Positions 45,176-53,254 of a stretch of 64,000 nucleotides of DNA are shown here, piece after piece. How positions within the stretch are numbered: position 1 is the first letter of the stretch; every line of letters begins with the position of its first letter. A program made the translations under genes and the position numbers. The DNA comes from Bacillota bacterium (GTDB lineage: Bacteria > Bacillota > Dethiobacteria > DTU022): contig JAABTH010000005.1 of the NCBI GenBank assembly GCA_011389985.1, positions 81,553 through 145,552 on the forward strand, read 5' to 3'. Under the pieces are notes generated by a model. The model was not told the origin of the DNA. It saw only the letters and a list, made by a program, of their open reading frames with translations, and did not search any database.

Positions 45176-46054
45176 GTGGAAACTAAAACTACAGAAGAAG
45201 CTCTCAGGTGGGCTTCTTTTTGCTTACGTGAAGCCGGTGTGGCGCAACCACGCTATGAGGCAGAATTATTGTTTTCATTCTGCTCTGGAAAAGATCGCCT
45301 TCAATTAAGATTGCTCCAGGATAAAATTCCCGATGCCAACACAGTTACCTTTTATGAAAGAGCGGTCAATAGGAGATGTGGCGGCGAGCCGCTTTCCTAT
45401 ATTACTGGCGAAAAGTTTTTTTTCGGACGCCCGTTTTATGTTAACAGTAAGGTTTTAATTCCACGCCCGGAAACCGAGCTAATCGTCGAGATTGCGCTTA
45501 GCCGTTTTAAATGTTGTGGCAGTCAAAAATTCAGCCAGTTAAACTGTCTTGATCTTGGAGCAGGTAGTGGGGTTTTGGCTATTACCCTGGCCTTTGAATT
45601 TCCGAAAGCTAATATATGGGCTATTGATCTTTCCGAGGATGCCCTTAAGATAGCGCAATACAATGCGAAAAGGTTAAATGTTAAGGAAAGAATTCATTTT
45701 CTGCAGGGAAATTATTTTGAAGCTCTTAGAGAAACGAATGCACCATTATTTGATCTTGTTGTTTCAAACCCACCTTATATTAGTGATCATGATATGAATG
45801 AGTTACCTGCCGATGTTAGGAATTATGAGCCGAAAGAAGCTCTTTATGGCGGCAAAAACGGTCTTGACGGCTACCTTTCCATACTGGCCGGAATTAAAAG
45901 TCACATTAAAAAACCGGGGGTAATGCTGCTTGAGATAGGCTCAAACCAGCAGGAAGCAGTTGAAGCAATTTGCCGCAAGATTAAACTTTTCAAATCAATA
46001 ACCTGTCATCATGACCTTGCCGGTTTGCCAAGGGTAATTGAGGGGCTTGTTTAA
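45176..46054 (+). CDS. prmC: Peptide chain release factor N5-glutamine methyltransferase
   Basis: Methylates the GGQ glutamine of release factors using SAM. The 292 residues have an N-terminal helical domain, SAM site LNCLDLGAGSGVLAITLAF and the catalytic NPPY motif LVVSNPPYISDHD. The start is GTG 45176. It ends convergent with nikR, the two stop codons overlapping by 4 bases, with a short hairpin spanning both. Confidence 0.96.
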   Translation: METKTTEEALRWASFCLREAGVAQPRYEAELLFSFCSGKDRLQLRLLQDKIPDANTVTFYERAVNRRCGGEPLSYITGEKFFFGRPFYVNSKVLIPRPETELIVEIALSRFKCCGSQKFSQLNCLDLGAGSGVLAITLAFEFPKANIWAIDLSEDALKIAQYNAKRLNVKERIHFLQGNYFEALRETNAPLFDLVVSNPPYISDHDMNELPADVRNYEPKEALYGGKNGLDGYLSILAGIKSHIKKPGVMLLEIGSNQQEAVEAICRKIKLFKSITCHHDLAGLPRVIEGLV

Positions 46055-46066
46055 TTCAAGCCTTTT
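46044..46066 (+). terminator. Short hairpin terminator spanning both stop codons of prmC and nikR
   Basis: GGCTTG (46044-46049) pairs with CAAGCC (46057-46062) around the overlapping stops, and TTTT follows on the rightward side. Weak; on the leftward side there is no T run. Confidence 0.55.
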
Positions 46067-46470
46067 CCGGTCGAAGTGATAGTCAGCTTCCCGTGTTTAA
46101 CCCCTTTTACTCCTATTAACCGTCCTGCCAGTGCTTTAGCTTCAACTGCCGGACCTTTAATAACCATAACTTCAAGGCAGTGATCATGTTCAAGGTGGAC
46201 ATGCATTACTGAAATGATCATCTCGTGGTGATCATGCTGAAGCTCAAGCAGTAAATCACTCAGACCTTTGACGTGATGATTATAGATAATCGTAATTGTA
46301 CCTGCTACCTCTTCTTCATCCCGGGACCAGTCGAGTTCGACCAGCTGGTTTCTGATTAGATCCCTTATTGCTTCGGAACGATTCGGGTAACCGCGCTTGA
46401 CTATTTCCTGGTCAAGCCTGGCGAGAAGATCTTTTTCCATTGAAATACCGAAACGAATCAAATCGGGCAT
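46051..46470 (-). CDS. nikR: Nickel-responsive regulator NikR
   Basis: Ribbon-helix-helix repressor with an ACT-like metal domain. The 139 residues have the RHH N-terminus (RFGISMEKDLLARLDQEIVKR) and the four nickel ligands of E. coli NikR at equivalent places: H79, H90, H92 and C98 (HVHLEHDHCLE). The ATG at 46470 was chosen because GGAGG lies nine bases before it; another ATG 6 bases upstream sits only 3 bases from that site. No nickel transporter gene is adjacent, so its targets lie elsewhere. It faces a Na/Pi cotransporter gene that reads away. Confidence 0.95.
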   Translation of the reverse strand: MPDLIRFGISMEKDLLARLDQEIVKRGYPNRSEAIRDLIRNQLVELDWSRDEEEVAGTITIIYNHHVKGLSDLLLELQHDHHEMIISVMHVHLEHDHCLEVMVIKGPAVEAKALAGRLIGVKGVKHGKLTITSTGKGLN

Positions 46471-46500
46471 CTGCATGCACCTCCAATAATAACTGCTTAG

Positions 46501-46509
46501 ATTATAGCA
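46501..46509 (-). promoter_or_regulatory. Extended -10 of nikR
   Basis: TGCTATAAT on the minus strand, 30 bases ahead of nikR, TGn-extended and perfect. No good -35. Confidence 0.6.
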
Positions 46510-46572
46510 CATGAAAATATATAATCGGTAAGGGTTTACTCTTCTCCTAAGATGAAGTATGGTAAATATAAA

Positions 46573-46601
46573 TTGAAAAATACAATAGGGTGCTTTATAA
46601 T
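46573..46601 (+). promoter_or_regulatory. Promoter of the Na/Pi cotransporter gene
   Basis: TTGAAA (46573-46578), 17-base spacer, TATAAT (46596-46601), 50 bases before the start. Confidence 0.85.
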
Positions 46602-46651
46602 TACTTGTGCATGATTTAAAGCATTTACCAACCTTTTTGGAGGGGTAGAAT

Positions 46652-48253
46652 TTGTTTTGGAATATTTTTTTAACCACCCTCGGAGGGATGGGCCTTTTTC
46701 TATTCGGAATTCAAATTATGGCTTCCGGAATGCAAAAGGCAGCCGGTGATCGCTTTCGCAAAATCCTGGAAGTTCTTACGAATAAACCTATTTTGGGTGT
46801 TATCACCGGGATATTGATTACAATCCTGGTTCAGAGCAGCAGCACCTCTACTGTGATGGTTGTCGGGTTTGCCAATGCAGGTCTGATGAACCTATCCCAG
46901 GCGATCAGTGTTATAATCGGGGCAAATATAGGAACGACTGTAACTGCGCAGATTGTCTCTTTTAAAATCGGTGTTATTGCTTTGCCGACAATTGGTATCG
47001 GTTCACTGTTAAATTTTTTCGGTAAACGTAAGTTTCACAGGTACCTGGGACAGACTGTCCTGGGATTTGGACTGTTATTTCTTGGAATGACTACAATGTC
47101 AGAAGGGATGAGTCCACTTCGTGAGCTTGAATCCTTTCACGGGCTGCTGGCGCAATTTAGCGCATACCCTGTATTAGGTATATTATGTGGAGCCTTATTT
47201 ACAGCTCTTGTGCAGAGCAGCAGCGCATCAACCGGTGTAATAATTGCCCTGACTATGCAGGACCTGATTCCCTTTGAATCTGCAGTGCCGCTTATTCTGG
47301 GAACAAATATTGGAACTTGTGTAACAGCCATTTTAGCCAGTATAGGCGCAAATGTAGCAGCGCGCAGAGCGGCAGTGGCTCATGTGCTCTTCAATGTCAT
47401 CGGTGTAACTCTGGCCCTGATATTTCTGAGACCTTTTACAGAGATTATGATGGAAACGGCAATTTCAGTTCCTCGCCAGGTTGCTAATACGCATACTATA
47501 TTTAATATTTTTAATACGATCATTTTCCTTGTTTTTCTAAAATACTTCTCCCGCCTTGTTTGCCGTATTATTCCCGGTAAAGATGAGAAAATGGATTTTG
47601 GCCCGAAATATTTAGATCCCCGTATTCTGAAAACTCCCCCTGTGGCGATTGGCGGCGCAAAAAAAGAACTCTTACGCATGGCCGGTATTGCCCGGGAAAT
47701 GCTGGACGAGTCTATGCAGGTATTTTTAACTAATGATCTTAAGAAAATCAAACATATTGAACAAATGGAAGACCTGGTTGATGGCCTGGAGAAAGAAATT
47801 AATGTTTACCTGGCTGAATTGTCTCAACACTCCATGTCCAAAGAACAGTCGAAGATGGTAGCCAGCCTGATGTCGGCGGCAAATGACCTTGAGCGTATCG
47901 GCGACCATGCAGAAAATATTATGCAGCTTGGTGAAACCAAAACCGAAAACAGGCTCCCCTTTTCCCAGACAGCTTTAGAAGAGATTACCGAGTTTTACGG
48001 TAAAGTAGATGCTATGCTTGAAAAAGCGGTTAAGTCGTTTGAGATAGATGATCGTGAACTGGCCAGCCAGGTGGTTCTGGAAGATGATTATGTGGATGAT
48101 CAGGAGAAACTGCTGCGAAAAATGCATATCGACAGGATCAATACAAAAAAGTGCTACCCGGCAGCCGGAGTTATTTACTTAGATTTACTCAGTAACCTGG
48201 AACGCGTCGGAGATCATGCCAACAATATTGCCGACCTTGTCCTTACAGAATGA
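46652..48253 (+). CDS. Na/Pi cotransporter family protein with PhoU domain
   Basis: A 533-residue membrane protein. Two PNaS repeats are seen: LVQSSSTSTVMVVGFANAG with GANIGTTVTAQI, and LVQSSSASTGVIIALT with GTNIGTCVTAIL. The C-terminal 190 residues are cytosolic and form a PhoU-like helical bundle (NDLERIGDHAENIMQ and NLERVGDHANNIADL). It probably imports phosphate with sodium. The start is TTG 46652 after TGGAGGGG. Confidence 0.93.
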   Translation: MFWNIFLTTLGGMGLFLFGIQIMASGMQKAAGDRFRKILEVLTNKPILGVITGILITILVQSSSTSTVMVVGFANAGLMNLSQAISVIIGANIGTTVTAQIVSFKIGVIALPTIGIGSLLNFFGKRKFHRYLGQTVLGFGLLFLGMTTMSEGMSPLRELESFHGLLAQFSAYPVLGILCGALFTALVQSSSASTGVIIALTMQDLIPFESAVPLILGTNIGTCVTAILASIGANVAARRAAVAHVLFNVIGVTLALIFLRPFTEIMMETAISVPRQVANTHTIFNIFNTIIFLVFLKYFSRLVCRIIPGKDEKMDFGPKYLDPRILKTPPVAIGGAKKELLRMAGIAREMLDESMQVFLTNDLKKIKHIEQMEDLVDGLEKEINVYLAELSQHSMSKEQSKMVASLMSAANDLERIGDHAENIMQLGETKTENRLPFSQTALEEITEFYGKVDAMLEKAVKSFEIDDRELASQVVLEDDYVDDQEKLLRKMHIDRINTKKCYPAAGVIYLDLLSNLERVGDHANNIADLVLTE

Positions 48254-48289
48254 TACCTGAAATAATTGATCGAAATCAGAGGAGTTTTT

Positions 48290-49315
48290 ATGTCTGAAAT
48301 GTTTAAGCGTGTTAACGGTACGCTTTTACTCGATACCAGTCGCCCTGCTTTAGACAGGGCGGCGGCTATTATTCGCGGTGGCGGCCTGGTTGCATTCCCG
48401 ACTGAAACTGTATATGGCCTTGGTGCGGCAGCGAATGACAGCAATGCCGTAACAAAAATTTTTTTAGCTAAAGGACGGCCCGCTGACAATCCTCTAATCG
48501 TGCATATTTCGTCACCTAACCAGCTGACGATGGTAGCAGAAGATATACCCGATATGGCTTACGATCTGGCGGCAAAGTTCTGGCCGGGTGCGCTCAGCCT
48601 GGTCCTAAAAAAAGCAGAATCAGTTTGCGCTGAAGTAAGCGCAGGCTTAGACACTGTTGCGGTAAGGATGCCTGATCACAATACTGCGCTAAAGCTAATC
48701 AAGTTGGCAAAGGTTCCAATAGCTGCGCCCAGTGCAAATCGTTCTGGGAAACCAAGCCCGACCAGTTACCGCCATGTTCTTGAGGATCTGTCCGGGCGAA
48801 TTGACGCGGTAATTACAGACGATGGTTGTGCGATAGGCGTTGAATCAACGGTTCTTGATCTAAGCAGCCATAAACCGGTAATTCTCAGGCCTGGCGGGGT
48901 AAGCCGTGAAGAGCTGGAAGATGCCCTTCATCTAAAAATTTTGGTTTCAGGGCATAAAAACCGGCAAGGTGTTCCAAGTTCACCGGGTATGAAATACAGG
49001 CACTATTCACCAAGCGCGCCACTGATACTTTTCACCGGTAATAAAAAGAGATGTGAGTATGTGACAAATAAAATAGCGTCGGCTTTCAGAAGAAAAGGTC
49101 TTAAAGTCGGGGTAATGAATTGTTTTTGCGGTACAGGCAAAGACAGTTTTTACAGATCACAGCAGATCGCTGCAGATCTTTACCGGGATCTGCGTAAGAT
49201 GGATCTGCAAAATGTTGATATAATTATAGCCCAGGCATCTGGCAATTACGGGATAGGTCTTGCTGTAATGAATCGCCTCCGTAAAGCGGCTACAAGGATC
49301 ATCAGGGTTTGTTAA
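48290..49315 (+). CDS. tsaC: Threonylcarbamoyl-AMP synthase (Sua5/YrdC with C-terminal domain)
   Basis: Makes threonylcarbamoyl-AMP for the t6A37 modification of ANN-decoding tRNAs. The 341 residues have the YrdC domain (GGLVAFPTETVYGLGAAAN, KGRPADNPLIVHIS, PSANRSGKPSPTS) followed by a Sua5 domain (KYRHYSPSAPLILF). The ATG at 48290 is preferred, with AGAGGAG 5 bases ahead; an in-frame ATG 24 bases upstream is less likely. In B. subtilis the homologue is ywlC, in the same neighbourhood. Confidence 0.95.
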   Translation: MSEMFKRVNGTLLLDTSRPALDRAAAIIRGGGLVAFPTETVYGLGAAANDSNAVTKIFLAKGRPADNPLIVHISSPNQLTMVAEDIPDMAYDLAAKFWPGALSLVLKKAESVCAEVSAGLDTVAVRMPDHNTALKLIKLAKVPIAAPSANRSGKPSPTSYRHVLEDLSGRIDAVITDDGCAIGVESTVLDLSSHKPVILRPGGVSREELEDALHLKILVSGHKNRQGVPSSPGMKYRHYSPSAPLILFTGNKKRCEYVTNKIASAFRRKGLKVGVMNCFCGTGKDSFYRSQQIAADLYRDLRKMDLQNVDIIIAQASGNYGIGLAVMNRLRKAATRIIRVC

Positions 49316-49360
49316 CTTTTCTTGATGTTCCATAAACGACATTTAAAAGGAGTAATTATA

Positions 49361-49849
49361 TTGCTGCGTATATTGTTTGTATGTACTGGTAATACATGCC
49401 GCAGCCCCATGGCAGAAGCGCTTCTGAGAAAGATCATATCTGAGATGAATCTTCCATTTGAAGTTGAAGTATTTTCTGCCGGAATTTCTGCGTTTCCGGG
49501 TGAGAAAGTAGCAGACGAGGTAATTAAGTTGCTGCGGCTTGAAGATATCGATCATTTAGAAGAGCGCCGCTCCATTAAGCTTGATCACGCTCTTATTGAT
49601 GAAGCTGACCTTATTCTTGTGATGACAGGCCATCACCTCGAGCAGATAGATACTTTATATCCCCGGGCTGCTGTGAAAACTTTCAAGCTTGCTGAATACG
49701 CAGAATGTGTTGGGGGAAATGATCTAGATGATCCAATCGGCCAGGGCGAAGAAAAATATCGCAGAGTGTTAGAGGATATCCGTGCCTGCTTAAAGAATTT
49801 AATTTTTAAATTGAAGGAGGATTATAATAATGAAGATAGCAATCGGTAG
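49361..49849 (+). CDS. Low-molecular-weight protein tyrosine phosphatase
   Basis: A 162-residue phosphatase with P-loop CX5R (C8-R14) in VCTGNTCRSPMAEALL and the general-acid Asp in DLDDPIGQG. The TTG at 49361 is chosen with AAAGGAG 9 bases ahead; an ATG 39 bases upstream has no such site. In B. subtilis the equivalent gene is ywlE (arginine or tyrosine phosphatase), beside ywlC; T9-G-N-T12 in the loop resembles the YwlE loop, which would permit phosphoarginine activity. The 3' end overlaps rpiB by 20 bases. Confidence 0.93.
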   Translation: MLRILFVCTGNTCRSPMAEALLRKIISEMNLPFEVEVFSAGISAFPGEKVADEVIKLLRLEDIDHLEERRSIKLDHALIDEADLILVMTGHHLEQIDTLYPRAAVKTFKLAEYAECVGGNDLDDPIGQGEEKYRRVLEDIRACLKNLIFKLKEDYNNEDSNR

Positions 49850-50273
49850 CGATCATGCCGGTTACCGGTTAAAGGATCAGATTGTCGAACACCTTAAAAG
49901 CTCCGATCACAGCATCGAGGATTTTGGAGTGTTTTCCGATGATAGTGTTGATTATCCCGACATCGCTGCGGCTGTTGCCGGATTTGTTCAAAAGAACAAA
50001 TTATCCTGCGGTCTTTTAATCTGTGGTACGGGAATAGGCATGTCTATCGCCGCAAATAAGTACAGGGGTATAAGAGCGGCACTTTGCTCTGAACCCTACT
50101 CAGCTCGCTGCGCGAGGCAGCATAATGATGCAAATATACTTTCAATGGGTTCGAGGGTAATCGGGGCAGGTTTGGCGATCGATATTGTTGATACATTTAT
50201 TAAAACTGAGTTTGAAGGCGGCCGCCATTCAAGGCGCATTGAAAAAATAAATCTGGCCGAACAGCCAGACTGA
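49830..50273 (+). CDS. rpiB: Ribose 5-phosphate isomerase B
   Basis: Interconverts ribulose 5-phosphate and ribose 5-phosphate. The 147 residues have GSDHAGYRLKD at the start, LLICGTGIGMSIAANK with the catalytic Cys and HNDANILSMGSRVIG. The ATG follows AAGGAGG. It overlaps the phosphatase gene; the neighbours ywlC, ywlE, rpiB and glyA are in the B. subtilis order. Confidence 0.96.
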   Translation: MKIAIGSDHAGYRLKDQIVEHLKSSDHSIEDFGVFSDDSVDYPDIAAAVAGFVQKNKLSCGLLICGTGIGMSIAANKYRGIRAALCSEPYSARCARQHNDANILSMGSRVIGAGLAIDIVDTFIKTEFEGGRHSRRIEKINLAEQPD

Positions 50274-50380
50274 TCCAAATTACTGTTGCCCATACAGCCT
50301 GAAACACCTGGCGCGCAAGCAGCCGATCATATCTAGCTGCTGCTGCCGGACTATTTACTGACGGAGTTGAACCAGACAAT

Positions 50381-51640
50381 ATGAGCAAAGATGAAACACT
50401 TCTTTCGACTGCATCCCTTGATAAAGTAGATCCTGAAATAGCCGCCACAATAGAAAATGAGCATAAGCGTCAGCAGGAAAACCTGATTATGATTGCATCG
50501 GAGAACCTGGTCAGCAGAGCAGTTTTAGAAGCCCAGGGATCGGTTCTAACCAATAAATATGCTGAAGGTTATCCCGGGGCGCGTTATTATGGCGGGTGTT
50601 GCTTTGTTGATCAAGCAGAGGAGCTGGCTTACAAAAGAGCAGTTGAGCTTTTCAGGGCAGATCATGTCAATGTCCAGCCGCATTCAGGCACTTCGGCCAA
50701 TATGGCTGTTTACCTGGCCTTGCTAAAACCAGGCGATCGCATTCTCGGCATGGATCTCAGCCATGGCGGGCATCTGACCCACGGCAGTAAGGTTAACATA
50801 TCCGGCCGTTACTACGAAGCGCATAGCTATGGTGTTGATCGGGAAACCAACTACATAAACCTCAGGCATGTCCGGGAAAAAGCGATTGAAATAAAGCCAA
50901 AATTGATCATAGCAGGTGCCAGTTCTTACCCCAGGTTAATAGATTATGCCGGTTTCAGGTCGGTAGCCGATGAAGTGGGCGCAATATTTATGGTTGATAT
51001 GGCCCATACAGCCGGATTGATTGCCGCCGGAATGCACCCAAATCCGGTTGAAACGGCCGATATTGTTACTGCTACTACCCATAAAACATTTCGCGGACCC
51101 AGGGGAGGAATGATTTTTTGTAAGTCGCAATATGCTTCAGCAATTGACAAGGCAGTTTTTCCGGGGTTACAGGGTGGTCCACTAATGCATATCGTAGCGG
51201 CAAAGGCAGTTGCTTTCAAAGAAGCCATGACCCCTGAATTTATTCAGTATCAGGAAACCGTACTGGCTAATGCACGTGCGCTGGCAGAAGCACTTATAGA
51301 ACATAAATTTGATTTAATAACAGGTGGCACCGATACTCATCTTATTTTGGTTGATCTGCGGCGAAAAGGGATTTCCGGCAGATTAGCAGAAGAGTTGCTT
51401 GAAGGTGTTCATTTAACGGTAAATAAGAATGTAATTCCCTTTGATCCGAAAGGCGCAAATGATCCGAGTGGGATTAGGCTTGGAACTCCTACGCTTTCTT
51501 CCCGCGGGATGAAACCTGCGCAAATGACAGAAATAGCTTCATTAATCAATAAAACGATAGAATATCGTAATGATCAGGAAAAACTGGCTGAAGTGCGTAA
51601 CAGTGCAAGCAGGCTTTGCCTGGAATTTCCTGCTTATTAA
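50381..51640 (+). CDS. glyA: Serine hydroxymethyltransferase
   Basis: PLP enzyme that makes glycine and methylene-tetrahydrofolate from serine. The 419 residues have the PLP Lys in [17 protein letters not shown] and the folate region [15 protein letters not shown]. The start is ATG 50381; GGAG lies 17 bases ahead, rather far. A hairpin AGCAGC/GCTGCT is seen at about 50319-50342 in the 107-base leader, with no assigned role. Confidence 0.97.
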   Translation: MSKDETLLSTASLDKVDPEIAATIENEHKRQQENLIMIASENLVSRAVLEAQGSVLTNKYAEGYPGARYYGGCCFVDQAEELAYKRAVELFRADHVNVQPHSGTSANMAVYLALLKPGDRILGMDLSHGGHLTHGSKVNISGRYYEAHSYGVDRETNYINLRHVREKAIEIKPKLIIAGASSYPRLIDYAGFRSVADEVGAIFMVDMAHTAGLIAAGMHPNPVETADIVTATTHKTFRGPRGGMIFCKSQYASAIDKAVFPGLQGGPLMHIVAAKAVAFKEAMTPEFIQYQETVLANARALAEALIEHKFDLITGGTDTHLILVDLRRKGISGRLAEELLEGVHLTVNKNVIPFDPKGANDPSGIRLGTPTLSSRGMKPAQMTEIASLINKTIEYRNDQEKLAEVRNSASRLCLEFPAY

Positions 51641-51667
51641 TAACTAACGGGATAGGAGATGATTGAT

Positions 51668-52297
51668 ATGGAACAGGTATTTGTAGTTGATCATCCGCTT
51701 GTGCAGCATATGTTAACGCAATGCCGGCGTACAGAGACAAAAACATGGCAGTTCCGTGGATTTGTGGAAGAGATTACGGCCATGCTGCTTTATGAGGCTG
51801 TAAGGGATAGGGAAACTGTAGAAAAAGATATCATAACTCCGGTAGCAGCTGCCAAAGGCAGAATTGTTAAAGACTCAGAACCTGTTTTTGTTGCAGTGCT
51901 AAGAGCGGGGCTGGGTATGGTGCCGGGCGCTCTGCGTCTTTTTCCCTATGCAAGAGCGGGTCATATAGGCTTGTACCGCGACCATGACACCCATGTTCCG
52001 GTTGAATATTATTGTAACCTTCCTCCCAATATCAGTGAGCTTGACTGTTTTTTACTGGAGCCTATGTTGGCGACAGGGGGCTCAGCTGCTCATGCTATTT
52101 CGATGCTTAAAAAAGCCGGAGTGAAGAATATTACATTGTTAAGTTTAATTGCCGCACCGGAGGGGATTGAAGCAATCGTGGCGGACCATCCTAATATTAA
52201 GATCTACCTTGCCTCGCTCGATGAAAAGTTAAATGAGAACGCTTATATTGTTCCGGGTCTGGGTGATGCAGGCGATCGGCTATTTGGTACAACCTGA
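51668..52297 (+). CDS. upp: Uracil phosphoribosyltransferase
   Basis: Salvages uracil to UMP with PRPP. The 209 residues have the PRPP loop [20 protein letters not shown], the [12 protein letters not shown] strand and the C-terminal [14 protein letters not shown]. The ATG at 51668 has GGAG nine bases before it; the in-frame ATG 9 bases upstream touches that site. It follows glyA by 27 bases and overlaps the next gene by one base. Confidence 0.97.
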   Translation: MEQVFVVDHPLVQHMLTQCRRTETKTWQFRGFVEEITAMLLYEAVRDRETVEKDIITPVAAAKGRIVKDSEPVFVAVLRAGLGMVPGALRLFPYARAGHIGLYRDHDTHVPVEYYCNLPPNISELDCFLLEPMLATGGSAAHAISMLKKAGVKNITLLSLIAAPEGIEAIVADHPNIKIYLASLDEKLNENAYIVPGLGDAGDRLFGTT

Positions 52298-52761
52298 TGC
52301 ACGAGCATTCAAATGGTATTGAACGGCCAAACTGGGATCATTATTTTATGGAGATAGCCACAGTAGTTGCCAAGCGGTCTACCTGTCTGAGAAGACGGGT
52401 TGGAGCGCTGCTAGTGCAGAACAAAAGAATACTGGCAACAGGCTACAATGGAGCTCCCGGCGGTTTAAGTCATTGTGCCGAAGTGGGTTGTTTAAGGGAA
52501 CAGTTGAAAGTGCCCTCCGGAGAAAGGCATGAACTTTGCCGGGGTCTTCATGCTGAGCAAAACGCAATTATTCAGGCTGCATTACACGGAGTAGCTATCA
52601 AAGACGCTGTTCTTTACTGCACCCACTACCCCTGTGCTGTATGCGCAAAGATGCTGGTTAATGCAGGTGTCAGGGCACTTGTGCTGGCCGGTAACTATCC
52701 CGATGACTTAGCTAAAGAGATTTTCGCCGAAGCTGGCATTAAAGTAAGTTTTATAGTATAA
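52297..52761 (+). CDS. dCMP deaminase (ComEB-type)
   Basis: A 154-residue cytidine-deaminase-fold protein. Zinc ligands are in [12 protein letters not shown] (His, with Glu as the acid) and PCAVCAK. It converts dCMP to dUMP for dTMP synthesis. The first A of its ATG is the last base of the upp stop (TGATG), so the two are translationally coupled. It sits between upp and the V-ATPase operon; in many Clostridia a dCMP deaminase gene also lies between upp and the ATP synthase genes. Confidence 0.94.
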   Translation: MHEHSNGIERPNWDHYFMEIATVVAKRSTCLRRRVGALLVQNKRILATGYNGAPGGLSHCAEVGCLREQLKVPSGERHELCRGLHAEQNAIIQAALHGVAIKDAVLYCTHYPCAVCAKMLVNAGVRALVLAGNYPDDLAKEIFAEAGIKVSFIV

Positions 52762-52803
52762 TATTTCGGGCATATCTCTATTAAATTGTTTAAATTGCCA
52801 GTA

Positions 52804-52833
52804 TTGTGCGTGTATACAAACATTTTATATTAT
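52804..52833 (+). promoter_or_regulatory. Possible promoter of the V-ATPase operon
   Basis: TTGTGC (52804-52809) and TATTAT (52828-52833), 18-base spacer, in the only gap ahead of the operon. Weak. Confidence 0.35.
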
Positions 52834-52927
52834 TATATGTAAGTTGTATTTACTCGCTTATACAGAAAGGTAAGTTCTTGATCTACTGAATTTTTTACTT
52901 AAGCATATCTACAGGTGGTGAAAGTCA

Positions 52928-53254
52928 TTGACGGTGGAACTGGTCAAAGCAATCAAGGAAGCTGAGAGTAAAGCCGAATCTGTTGTCCGGGAAGCCCAGC
53001 AGGAAGCGCGGCAGATATTGCGTGATGCTGAGGCAGGCGCAGATGAAATCATGAAGAATGCAATTGAAGAAGCTGATAATAAAGCCCATGAAATAGTCAG
53101 AAAAGCAGAAGAGGAAGCAAAAGATGAAACGGAACCTTTAATCAAAAAGCAGCATGATGAAATCGCCCGTTTGAAAGATATGGCGGCTGATCATATGGAG
53201 GAAGCTGTAACAGTACTCAAGGATAAGGTAGTGAAAACCGATGCCGATCATTGA
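52928..53254 (+). CDS. V-type ATPase peripheral stalk subunit G/H
   Basis: A 108-residue, almost wholly helical, charged protein with heptad pattern (AIKEAESKAESVVREAQQEA and following), as in the peripheral stalk partner of subunit E. The start is TTG 52928 after GGTGGTG. It is the first gene of the nine-gene operon and overlaps the subunit I gene by 14 bases. Assignment rests on position and composition. Confidence 0.85.
   Translation: MTVELVKAIKEAESKAESVVREAQQEARQILRDAEAGADEIMKNAIEEADNKAHEIVRKAEEEAKDETEPLIKKQHDEIARLKDMAADHMEEAVTVLKDKVVKTDADH

Noticed and set aside
46471..46677. N-terminal extension of NikR to 208 residues
   Set aside because: It has no similarity to NikR, would cross the divergent promoter region, and a ribosome site fits the ATG at 46470.
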